From the NCBI GenBank assembly GCA_028554795.2, contig CM068838.1:131933268-131997267 (forward strand): a stretch of 64,000 nt of DNA, read 5' to 3'. Positions 1-12,100 of the stretch are shown here, one piece after another. The notes beneath the pieces are model-generated. The model was not told the DNA's origin and did no database searches. It saw only the letters and a list, made by a program, of their open reading frames with translations. Made by a program: the position numbers and the translations under genes. The DNA is from Sinohyriopsis cumingii (Eukaryota > Mollusca > Bivalvia > Unionida > Unionidae). How positions within the stretch are numbered: the first letter of the stretch is position 1; each line of letters opens with the position of its first letter.

Positions 1-62
1 ACCCATGCAGACAGAAGTAAGATGGCAGTGATATGTGATGGAGAGCGCTTTAGACCACTCGC
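1..62 (-). mobile_element. tRNA-headed SINE, family 1, head fragment cut by window edge
   Basis: Read on the minus strand this is the head of the family-1 SINE described at 4505-4755: the box-A side (gagtggtctaaagcgctc) followed by the linker ending in ctgtctgc. It runs off the left edge, so the body and tail are unseen. A run of 13 C (61-73) replaces the expected GGGGCCCCGAGTGG start, so the 5' end is altered. Confidence 0.75.
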
Positions 63-430
63 CCCCCCCCCCTCGGACCGGCTGTGAGAAGACGTTTGCT
101 GATAATAACTGAAGCGGTATGATACCTGTCAACCCTCTTTGGTTAACAAACCCGACGATCCTTTTAAGGGCCACTCAGATCTCTATAAAAAAAATTGATA
201 ATGCTCATTAGTATTGTCCAATTTTGTTTGTATGCCTCTGCATATGTTTACAACCACTCTAAAATTTATATTCTGTACCTCTTTTACGTGTTTTGGGTAT
301 AGCGTGTTTATGAACACTACCTGCCCGTGCTGGCCTGTATGCTACCCTTACCACTCCATATCATTCGATAGTAGGTATAGATGTTTGTATTAACTACATA
401 GGGCGTGTTGCATAATATGTATGGGACATT

Positions 431-733
431 GGATAGCAATACTAATTTTATGTTTTGGATTGTATTTAAAACTTAGTATGTTGGATAGTACTCAAAGATT
501 TGTCTGTTGGATAGTAATCAAAACGCATGTATTGGATAGTAAATCAAAAAAGTGATGTGTTTTATAGTAATCAAAAGTATGTGTTGGATAGTACATCAAA
601 AAATGCTGTGTTGGATAGTAATCAAAAGGTATGCGTTGATAGTAAATTAAAATTTGTGTGCCGGATAGCAATAAAAAAAAAAAATGTGCTGAATAGTGAT
701 CATAAAGTATGTTTAGAATAGTATCTAAAAACT
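431..733. repeat. Degenerate ~25-bp tandem repeat (TTGGATAGTAATCAAAA core)
   Basis: About eleven imperfect units of 24-28 bp share the core ttggatagtaatcaaaa followed by a variable gtatgtg-like spacer. Units differ by indels, so a 64-codon open frame across it (527-721) is a by-product of the repeat and not a gene. Confidence 0.8.
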
Positions 734-739
734 AACATT

Positions 740-1075
740 ACATTTTCCATTGTGCCCCATAACTGTTTAACGTTGAAACGAACTATAACTAAAAGTTTTA
801 ACATTATCATTCCTGTAGTAACCCAGAGTATCTAATTTAAACATACGGTGTAATGTTAATTCCCGTAGTGTCCCAGAAAGGTTCCATTACTGCGGTCAAC
901 CACTTGTAACAATGCGACAATATATCCTCAGTGTTGAATCACCGTGTTCCCCAGAGCGTCTCGCATGCTCAATATGTGGACATGTTTAACATTACCTTTT
1001 CTGTAATGTCCCAGAGTGGCGCCACATGTAAACCTACAGTGTAATGTTAAGTCCCGTCGAGCCATATGGCGACTC
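740..1075. repeat. Degenerate repeat with GTAATGTTAA...GTCCCAGA motif
   Basis: Three to four diverged blocks of roughly 100 bp repeat the pair gtaatgttaa(t/g)tcccgt and (t)g(t/a)cccaga. It follows directly on the 25-bp repeat. Boundaries are approximate. Confidence 0.5.
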
Positions 1076-2524
1076 ATATTACTATTAGAATATTGCGTTA
1101 AATATGCAGACAAATAATTCGGAATTGTTAACATTTATAAACGCCAACAAATCGTTTGATACTTATCAAATATTAAATTATTTAAAAATTTAACACTATC
1201 TTGAAACGATAAAAAATAGGTATCCAACATATACAAATAGTAATGATTTATAAAAAAAAATTATTAGTCATGCCGTTTAACACTGACAAATAAAAACCAA
1301 GGATATGTTACATACTTTTTTGCCTAAACATCACCGAACTTCCGTCAGAGGAAATATGATATGTTGTGAAAATATTTCATCATTGATGCAGTCTATCACC
1401 ATTATAATCCAACATTTTTTATATTTTCTGGATTCGAAAGCATCGTTATTGTTTCTTTATAATTGTTTTTTGTTTCGTTTTGTTTAAATTTTGCAAAGCT
1501 CATCTGATCTTGGCAAGGTTCTGCGTCCGTCAACGTATGCTTTGTTAACGCTCTATTCGTCACATTTCTGACCTGATATGGATCAAACTTGGAATATAAA
1601 TTTATATCATCAATTTCTCAGATGACTTCGAACATACGCGAGATCCACGAATTTGACTGATTTGATCATGCATCTGATTTGCGGACGCTCTAACCATTTA
1701 GGTTACCGGAGCGGTCTTCTATAATAAGTGAGATGTGGACATATTGATGACATGATTACAGCTTAGTGTTTATTCGCATTACTTACTTTAACTAGATTTT
1801 CACTTGTATATGGCAATATTAAACCATTATATTTTCACTTGTATATGGTAACATTAACAATGATTATTGAATACATATAAAGTTCTAGCTGATATACAAG
1901 GATTAGCAGTTTAGTAAACCAGCGGCCACGGTGCCTCCACCCCTCCCCCACCATTGTCATTTGTAATGCCCATCGAAGTTAGATGTCTTAAAGAACAATT
2001 ATATCCATTTTAGTGTTTCTGTTCCATCTTCAACTTTTCTCTTTGTTTAATTTCCTCTCATATAAGTAGTCCCCTTTCCTCGTTTTGTAAATGTAGAACT
2101 ATTTAAAAAGTGACCCTTCGGCAATTTCGGTGTAAAAATTTAAAAAAATGTGGGTTGTGTTCGGCAGACTTGCCACCAATCCGTGTTCACAGATTGCGAA
2201 GTACTAGATGATTATAGCTGATATATTAACTGATTCCTATACAATGATAAGAAAGTGCCTCTCCACATAGGTTCCTATTTTGTATAAGGTTAGATTTTTA
2301 AAATTTCCCAGGTTTTGCTCCCCGATAAAATACTAGCCATTAAAAAAGGCCATGCACATCTTATTGTTAAAAAATAACTTTTAATTCCATTTATTTTGGT
2401 GTATGACCGATGGGTGTAGTTTGGGTTTTAGGTCTAGAGTGTACAGCTTGGCCTTACTTCAGATGCGCATTTGTCAAAAAACTATAAAATAGCTCCGCTT
2501 CGTCATTGTCACTTCATGAACTTC
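1076..2524. other. AT-rich intergenic DNA, no gene seen
   Basis: No coding-like exon, RNA gene or well-delimited repeat was recognised here. Two near-identical short pieces (ttttcacttgtatatgg) occur at about 1797 and 1829. Confidence 0.5.
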
Positions 2525-2880
2525 AGAGGTAACTTGTAAATAAAAAGTGCCGATAGCTTTTTCTTTTACATTTTATATACTTTGTAATTAATTCACTGCA
2601 CTTCCACGAGCTGGTAATGTCTAGTCGCAACATTAGCTTTCCCTATTTTCATCACTGCTAAAGATAGTGTACTTTTTAGACTAATGTTTACTTATTAGAA
2701 TAGGTACAATTTCCACAAGTACAGTATCCAAATAAATTTCAGCCACAGTACAGGAAAGTAATATAGAGATAAGTATATCCACTGTGCATTTTGCAAATGC
2801 AAACAACTTCACCTTTACATCTGTCACTTTCTCATGTTCATAATATCTGTTGATCAACCTCTATGAGTCCCCTACCCATA
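2525..2880 (+). repeat. Unclassified interspersed repeat, copy 1
   Basis: This stretch matches 27775-28310 over its whole length with scattered substitutions and indels. Shared landmarks in order are attcactgcac, ctg(g)ta(a/c)tgtctagt, gtacaatttccacaagtaca, gcaaatgca, and ctgtcac before taatatctgttga. No reading frame, tRNA head or terminal inverted repeat was seen, so the class is unknown. It lies about 230 bp upstream of the proposed ENY2 start. Confidence 0.65.
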
Positions 2881-3108
2881 GTGTTATGTTTCTTAGGAGT
2901 AATATTTTAACGGATTTATTAGAGAAACAATATTTTATTAACATTTGTTTTACATTTTTAAAATGATTAGTAGAGTGCAGACATTAATAGAATAGTTTTA
3001 GTTTAATATACGTTTGGATTTTATGAGAAGCAATAAGATTTATACTATATTTTCTATTTTACTCCGTTTCAAAATGATACACATGTAAATTACATCTCCA
3101 TTGACATC

Positions 3109-3116
3109 ATGGCGGA
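3109..3116 (+). CDS. ENY2: ENY2 coding exon 1 (predicted, 8 nt of coding sequence)
   Basis: ATGGCGGA followed by gtaagg. The start has a favourable context (catcATGG). It supplies Met-Ala plus two bases of an Asp codon, completed by the C that opens exon 2, giving M-A-D-L-Q-E-R-K before the conserved KDAQMR. Exon 2 has no ATG before the conserved region except the internal QMR methionine, so an upstream start exon is needed for a full-length protein. Phase match, Kozak context and donor support this choice; other short upstream exons cannot be ruled out. Confidence 0.5.
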
Positions 3117-6100
3117 GTAAGGAATTCTTGTCTCATTTTCATACAAGAAATCTCTCTTCTTAACTAAAACTATGATTGAATAATATAATTTAATTTCTTA
3201 CATACTGAGGCAAACTTTACTTTGAATTTCAATAAGTAAGGCAAACCCATTCATTTGAATAGTGAATCGATGTGTGTGTAATGTATTTTCGAGTTTGTCA
3301 TTAATTTGTGGAGTAGTTTTTGTTCCTTAAAATGTTAAAGAGGCACTGTTAGTACTTAAAATTTGTCTTAGACTACCACTCCCTCCAAATAGTACCAGAT
3401 ACCGAACAGTTTGTCTTTAGTAGTCAAAGCGGTATTTATTTATAAAGCTACGTTAGTTACATGATGTTCCGAAATGTTAGACCTCGACGTTGATTCGTTT
3501 TTTGCGTCTAGGTCTTACTGCCTAAATAACGGCTCTGTGTAGAGTGTTTTGATGTCGACTAACATCATAAGGAAAGTCAAATTTTCAGGAAAATCTCATA
3601 CAACTGGCAGCCAATAACAATACTTTTCTACTAAGTAAAGTCCTAATGTTTTAGTCAGACTTTACTTACTGTTATGTCTTTTCTTTAATAAATTCAAATT
3701 CTCGCAGAAGAAATGGACCTGTTTACAAGTTTCATTGGTGTACATTTCATTTGGCTGGTGAAATGCAATGGAAGCCAGGAATGTCAAAATCTGGTTAAGT
3801 TGAAGTATACTTCTTTAGCGAAACAAATAAAAATATATTAATATTCAAGAAAGTGTTTTGATAGCATCATTTTGTTCAAGATTCTTTTCATCCTTTTAAC
3901 CGATTTTGGTATTCCTGTCTTCTATTGCATTCCAGCCAACTGAAATGTAGGCCAACAGAACTTATAACATTTGCTTGTATGGGAATTTAGTAGGAAAAAG
4001 ACATCAGAAGTCTGTCAAGTGTGTGAGATATTCATGAAAATTTGACTTATCATTCCAGTGTTAATCTACATCGGAACATGCTACACAGCACATTATTTGG
4101 ACAGTAAAACTTGACCCAAAATATAAATACAAGCGTCGATGTCTTGCATTGTAGGAGTACATGAAGGGCTACCCCATGGCCTTCATGAACTTGTGACCCA
4201 TTCATGAAAATCTATTTAATATTTATCTTTGAGAATCATAGCAAAAATACATTATTTAAATGATAGAAATGATTAACTTAGAACAATACTGCATCTTAAT
4301 CCAAGCTTCTGATTTTGCAAGAAGGTGTCCCAGACCTACTTTACCATTTGCTTACCAACTTCTCAGCTGAAGCATAATTGTCAAGAAATTCCCAGGCATA
4401 TTGTCTGTTTTATAACTCTGCAATAGATATTATTTTTTCCATAGACAAGACATTTCAAACACATTTCATCCAATTCATTGGTGTTTCTCTTCAACTTAAT
4501 AATGGGGGCCCCGAGTGGCCGAGTGGTCTAACGCGCTTTCCGTTACGGATCACTGCCATCTCACCTCTGTCTGCGTAGGTTCGAGTCTCGGATTCGGCCA
4601 ATGTGGGTATGTGAGAAAGCTTGCCAGTAGCTTCTCGAGGGTCGGTGGTTCTTTCTGGGGATTTCCCTGGTTCTTCCTCCACCATTAATACTGGCCGCCA
4701 TGTATAGCCTATCTTGTGCTGAAAAATGGCGTTAAACCCTACAACAACAACAACATCAACTTAATAATGTATTAGATTTACAAAATATTAAACTTCTACT
4801 ATTTGATTAAAATGAAAATGGTTTAGTTTGCTTAATATCTTAATATCTTTTGCCATGTAGTGACATTATTACGCTGAATTGTCTAAACCCAACTATAAAC
4901 CTTATCTGGTTCCTTGGTTGAAATGCTGACAGAAATTGTCCAATGTAATGTATTATATTTCCATAGCCTGATGCATAACCATTACAGTTTGTAAAAGCCA
5001 TGTTCAGAATAGGCCAGCATATTTGCGAATCATGAAAATATAGGGGTAGTATTCTGTGTCCAGAATCAGTATTGATTTGAACAGAATGTTATGGAGACAG
5101 TTGCTGCATTTCAAATTTTAATCATTGCAGTATTTTATTTTTGTCAGTCCGACGAATTCAGTATGCATTTTGTGCCGATATTTGTGATGCAAACCTTACA
5201 TGCACAGAAAAGCTGAACTGTCATGTATATATTGTTTGGGTATGATGTCTTACTTTCAGTACCAACGGTGTTGTGTAGAATGTTTCCAGGTTGACTGATC
5301 CCAGAACTAGATGCCAAATTTTTAATAATACATGTATCTCACAAACTTGGCAACCCTTCTTAATGAAACAAAGAAAACCACACTAATGCTGATAAAAGCA
5401 GTTTGATAGCTTCATTTTATTAAAGGAATGTACCCCTAATAGGCCTTCTGTCATCATCACATTTCTACAAACTGAAATATATGTGAAGGAAACATGAAAA
5501 TGCATCCACTTGCTTATTGGTAGCCTCATTTCCCTATTAGTAGCCTCACTAATCTGATCTGGTCTGCAGAATCCTGACCTCAAACAGGTGTTATCTTGGA
5601 ATGACTGAATATAGCATAGCATGTTTAATTAGCATATAAATACCACTACAAAGCAATGTGATTCTTGTAAAATTGGAAGTGGAAACAAAAATTAGAAGGA
5701 ATTGCTTAACTAGTGGTATTAATTGATAATGGAATATGGTACTGCACTTGTAAACAAGTAAAATCAGTCATCTGGTAAGTGAACAATACAGATTTACAAT
5801 TGTGAAGATATCTGTCTGTCTGTCTCTTTTTCTATCTTTCACTGGGGTATATGGATTATTTGAGCATTAGGTGCAAGAAGAAAATTGTGATGAAATATGT
5901 CTTTGTCATGGTTATTCATCTTCTAACTTGTAAATTCTAATGCACATATATGTAATTAAATTTAAACAATATATATTACAAACAACATACATTACTGGTG
6001 CATACAGCTTTAGTGCAGTTACATCTGATCTATTTTAATTTTTTATACTGACGGTCATGTAATTGTTTAAAATACTCACTGTGGGATCCTATATTTGTTC

Positions 6101-9100
6101 ATCCGCGATCTCTTCCCCAAAATGAAATATATTTTGCACATGAAGCTAAGATTTTCTGGTCAAAAAGTATTGTCGTATAGGCTGGCAAATACAGAAATTG
6201 GGTATTTTACATCTGGTCTGGAAGTTGAAAGTGTCTTTTAAAATATGATAGGATATTTTGTGAAAAACTCAAAGCGCAAACTTGTGCTGCAAGATTCTTA
6301 ATCATTGAGATGTTGTTATGATTTTTTAAATATATCAAATGGTTTGCTGACCAGGACTAGTTCAGGGTATTCTTGTTGCTATATTTTGGTGAGTGTGCTG
6401 ACATTGATAAAGTTCTATGATTTCATGAAATATACGGGAACTTGAACTGAAAACATAATTTATATTGATTGAAAGCACCTCATATAACTTTATTATACTT
6501 ACAGCAGAGATATGGAGTAAATGCATAAAATGAAATTTTTGTTGCACAAGATGATTGCATTTAAGAATTTCATTCTGCACTTTTACTCAAATTGCATGCT
6601 TGAAATAAACTGCTTTTCTAAGGCAATGCTTTTCTGCACTGATTTCAGCTTTTTCTGGAACCATTGGAGATTTGTATCCCTGCCTAGATTTGACTAAATA
6701 AAAGCATACTACTGCTCAGAATTTATAAAAGTGATTAACTTCCTTTGTAATATTTTTGATTTTGAAACCAACCTTTCATATCTCATCGGATGAGTTCACA
6801 GAGTCAGAAACGAAACTTTCAAACACGCACATGGATGAATGTGATATTCACAATGTCAACAACAAACCTGAGAGATGCAGTAATTGAAAATACTGTTCTG
6901 ATCACTGGAACAGTTGTTTAAGAGAAATATTAATATCATTTTGCAAATAGAATGGTTCAGACTATGACCAGTGCTTTCTAGGGTCTGTAAAAATGTAGCA
7001 TAGAAAAACATACTGAGGCCAAGGGCTATTGCATATCTATCAGAGATGTACCATTTTATAAGTCTTGTCAAAATACTAGATTCGAGAAAAAAGGGTAACT
7101 GAATGTTTTGGTAGGAAACTAAGAGCTTCAGAGCCAGTAAGCCAAGATGAGAAAAAAATGTTTTATTTATGCTGGCTAAATGGACTGTCACATAAAAGCA
7201 GCTTTGCAGTATTCCCCATTTAACTATTTTGATACAGTGTTGGCTAGCGATAGAAGAAACACTGTAGGATACAGATCATAGCTGGGGTCCCTCCAACAGC
7301 AAGATAAAAATGACAGAGCATAAACATATACATTTAGCTGGTAATAAGAATGGTAATAAATATATTTGCATTTATGCATCTTGAATTTCCTCAAAATGTA
7401 CTTTCTTAGTTCTGCAGATCTGAATGACATGTCCTGCAAAACCTGATACACACTGAAACTGTACTGGAATTTTTCCAGTTTAAAATCTGCACTGAATTGA
7501 CCCAGTAATTCAGTCCATCATAATCAGAAAAGCAGGATTGAGATGCATGAACATAAAAACAAAATCTATCCATTCCAAACCAAAAGGAAATGTTGCAATG
7601 TGGATTCATTCACAACATGATTTTAAATTCAAATTTTAAGTAGACCAAAACAAAATTCTTTTTTAAACTACTATCGAGTGCACAACGAAGTTCAAGGGTT
7701 TTTGGGCACATTAATATTGTTATTGTGTTTTGATGAATATACGGTTGTGTATTTATTTTTAATAGAGCATAAATTCAATTACTTTGTTTATTGTAGTGTA
7801 TTCCTTTATTATTAAGCCTTAGGCAAAGGTTATGCAGTATTATTCCCAAGTACTCATTCATTTCCCATAGAAATGCAGTAACTTGTAAATATTATTATAT
7901 AAAGTAATATTTTACATCCAATTAACACTGACCAACTGAAAAGGTAACATTGTGGAAGTCATGAAAGATGGTTCTAACACGATGTATAACATTCCAAAAT
8001 AATTTACAGCACTTGTATTTCCCCCCAAAATTTATTTTCAGTCTTTACATTTATTCTGTTTTTCATGCCCCATAAACATTTATTCCTCAAGGGAGTTGTT
8101 TTAATACATGCATATTTTATTTATTTATATAGCTTGCAAGAAAGGAAAATCAAAGATGCCCAGATGAGAGCACAAATTAACCAGAAACTAGTTGAAACAG
8201 GAGAAAGAGAAAGGTATAACAGAAATATGAAGAGATAAACTTTTTTTTTAAAGCATTTATTTTTGTGATTATTGTCAAGGATGCAAAGACTTTCCATTTT
8301 CAGAACCACTATCATGAAGAACAAGAAGTCATTTTTCTTCTCTTAAACATTTTTTAGATTTTAAATTTTTTTTTCTTAGTGGGAGTATTATGCAATTGTA
8401 TTAATGTCTTTAGGTTCAATTAAATATTATGGTATTGTAGCTCTATTAAGGTATCTTACATCGTGGTACAACATTTATATATGAATTGATAAATTACTAA
8501 TAAATCTTTTGTAAATGTTATACTAGTTATAAATTCTAAGTAAATGTTATAGGTCTTATACATCTTTAGTAACTGTTATAGTGCTTATAAATCTTTAGTA
8601 AATGTTTTAGGACTTATAAATCTTTAGTAAATGTTTTAGTACTTATAAACCTTTAGTAAATGTTATAGTACTTATAAATCTTTAGTAACTGTTATAGTGC
8701 TTATAAATCTTTAGTAAATGTTATAGTGCTTATATATCTTTAGTAAATGTTTTAGGACCTGTAAATCTTTAGTAAATGTTTTAGTACTTATAAAACTTTA
8801 GTAACTGTTATAGTACTTATAAATCTTTAGTAAATGTTTTAGTACTTATAAACCTTTAGTAAATGTTATAGTACTTATACATCTTTAATAAGTTGTTATA
8901 GTACTTATAAATCCTTAGTAAATGTTATACTACTTATACATCTTTAGTAACTGTTATAGTGCTTATAAATCTTTAATAACTGTTATAGTACGTATAACTC
9001 TTTAGTAAATGTTTTAGTACTTATAAATCTTTAGTAAATGTTATAGTACTTATAAATCTTTAGTAACTGTTATAGTACTTATACATCTTTAGTAACTGTT

Positions 9101-12100
9101 ATAGTGCTTATAAATCTTTAGTAAATGTTTTAGTACTTATAAACCTTTAGTAAATATTATAGTACTTATAAATCTTTAGCAACTGTTATAGTGCCTATAA
9201 ATCTTTAGTAAATGTTATAGTACTTATACATCTTTAGTAACTGTTATAGTATTTATAAATCTTTAGTAAATGTTATAGTGCTATGAATCTTTAGTAAATG
9301 TTGTAGTACTTATAACTCTTTAGTAAATGTTATAGTGCTTGTAAATCTTTAGTTAATGTTACAGTACTTATAAATCTTTAGTAACTGTTATAGTACTTAT
9401 AAACCTTTAGTAAATGTTATAGTACTTGTAAATCTTTAGTAGATGTTATAGTACTTATAAATCTTTAGTAAACGTTGTTGTGAAAGAATGTCTTGTTTGA
9501 TAATGTGTTTTCCAGATATCTTTTGGCAAACAAAAGCAGATTTTTAAAAAGTCTTAAACCCTTTCATGAAAGGATTATACACTTTTGCAGTCTTCACAAT
9601 CACATGATCAGAAGTCACACTGGTAATCTTAGTGGATGTACCGTTACTGCTGTATTCCTGTCAAGGGAATTATTTTCTCCATTTTTCATTAAAATTAGAT
9701 CCACAGTTACTCTTTTGTGTTCTGCTTCTTTCACTTTCTTAGCTAGTGATTGAGAGAGCACCATTTTCATCTGGAGATTATTTTCTAGTTCAACAAGCAT
9801 TGAGGTTAGTTTGTCTGAATGACATCTTGAGTGAGAGATCTCGAGATTAGGGGAAGCTACTCCATTATAACAATGTCTATGCTCAAAGTATACATGATGC
9901 CATCCCCCATCCTAAGCACTGGATATTGAGTAAATCCTTATTGCATTATATATTATTTGTGTCAGAAAAATGCACAGCAGTTATCTCTAGCATGCGTCTT
10001 TGATGCACAAATGTGCATAAAGGGAAACACTGCTTGGGATCAAGGTCATAACCATCAAATATGTACGTTAATGGTCTCATTAAAGTTCTTTCAGTGATTT
10101 GTATTCTGTAAATGCTTTGATGGACTTTTTCAAAATTGCAGTGAATCATCAAGTAGCTTGTACAGTTCTTTCAGTAACATGGACACTTGCCTCTTGACAT
10201 TGGGGTCAGAGGCAGGTAAACTTTTTGTAAGATTTTGATTCACGTTTTTTCATTTGCTTTAATGTCCTGACAGTATTGATTAACTTTCTATATACATTGG
10301 ATGAATATTTATGAATTTATGAAGCCTAGACAACATGCAGGGACATGCATGTGTGCTCCATTAAATTTAGGGTCAAAGTTACATTCATAAAAAAATTTGT
10401 GTTAGGTGTTTGGTTTAAATTGTTTCCTTTCCTTTAGTTCCTTCGATACTTTCATTCTTCAGTATGCTTACTCTACCTTTTGGACCTTTGAGTTAAGTCA
10501 CATGTTTCAGAGATGCATCCAGGGTAAGTGATTGCACAAATCACAGTTTGTACAGATTTGTACATTTGAAGAGCAGTGAACTGTGAGAACTATTGCACAA
10601 TTAGTTTAAAGTCATGCATATGAAAATCTGTTTAGTACAGTATACAATTTTTATTTAACTGTTCACCCTTAAAGTGCTTTTTGCAATGTAAGTCATATCA
10701 GTAGAGGTATTCTAGCACTTGTCGTGAGATCTGTCTTTTTTCTTATCTGCAACTATTTACACATCTGGGTTCCTCTTGTTGACATGAAATGGTTGTTAAA
10801 CTAAATTTGATTGGCAGTTGAGACTCGGAACAAACATTCTTTTTTTTGTAGTTTGGACTTTTTAGTAAGAAAGTGTTTGCAAATGCATGTTTAAAATACA
10901 GGCTACCAAGTAATCCTTGTAATGGTTGATTTGCAGTGTGGTGACATTTTATTCAGCAAGCATTGGCTGATGATAGTGGTGATGACATTAATTTTTAAAG
11001 TTAAGAAGTGTATTATATTATTGGTGCTGGGAAAATGTTAATGGATATGCCAGTGAGAGATTTTGAGCCCAAAAATGACATTAGATGCAAGTCTGGTTTA
11101 CTTGCAAAATTGACAAAAATAGATGGCATACAGGTCAACACCATAATCAGTGGTATTTTGAAGTTAAGTGTAGAAAAGGCAGAATACCAAGCATAATTAA
11201 AATACAATTTAAAAGTAAAGGGCACCTTTCATTTCTTTTCTCCAACAGTTAAGCCCTGTGGGATCTTGTGCTACAAAACTCTATCGCTTTATGAAGGTTA
11301 ATATAAACTGAATAACTAAAAATCTAAAAATGAAATTAAGAAGTAAAGATATTTATTTCATCAAAATACTTCTGTTTGGACTATGATGTGGAGTTAAAAA
11401 CCGAATACAGCATTGTAGAACAGATAAGAAATGTAGTAGTCAGTAAATCACAGATTCAAGAAAGTGAAACTTTGGCAGAGCTTATGTCTGTGGAAAATTT
11501 TAATTTTTGAGCATATATATCCAAAAGAAAATACCTGTGAGTTGTGGAAAATTATAAATAACAATCATAAAGAACAGTTTCCCAACTTGTTCAAGCTGGC
11601 TAAGCCAGCTATGTATAACTAGAGGTGGTATCTTTTAAAGAGATATGCAGGAAGAAAAAGTAATAGATATTAAAGTGTCAACCGTAAATATTGAACACAG
11701 TATGGCGATTTCCTTCCCCCCTTTTATTTGTAAAAAAAACCCACTTATTTTGGTGACAGGTGGGTTGGGGAGCTGCCCCTCTTAAAAAAATTAAATTCTG
11801 GGAGTGTCTTTGTTGTTTTATGATAGTGCTTTGATTGTGGGTTTGAATCTCCTGTGTCGTGTCAGGGGTCAATAATTACAGTATTTACATATTTGCCTAG
11901 TATGGCTGATGGATGGAAATTTATCTCAAAATTATCATTTTTTTCTTTTTTATGTACAAAACTGGGCTAGTCACATGAAAATTCACGCTCTGCAATAAAT
12001 TTTAGATGTCCAGATGGGTATATAATAGTTGTCCATTCGGGTATAGAATAGTTGTCCATATGCGTATATAATAGTTGTCCAGAGGGGTATATAATAGTTG

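Noticed and set aside
4503..4600. A functional tRNA-Leu/Ser gene
   Set aside because: Boxes A and B are present but the anticodon and acceptor stems do not fold as a tRNA, and the unit repeats with a common body, tail and TSDs as a SINE.
6856..7609. Three minus-strand frames of 67-111 codons in ENY2 intron 1
   Set aside because: No recognisable motif, no start or splice context, and low-complexity hydrophobic composition typical of AT-rich noise.
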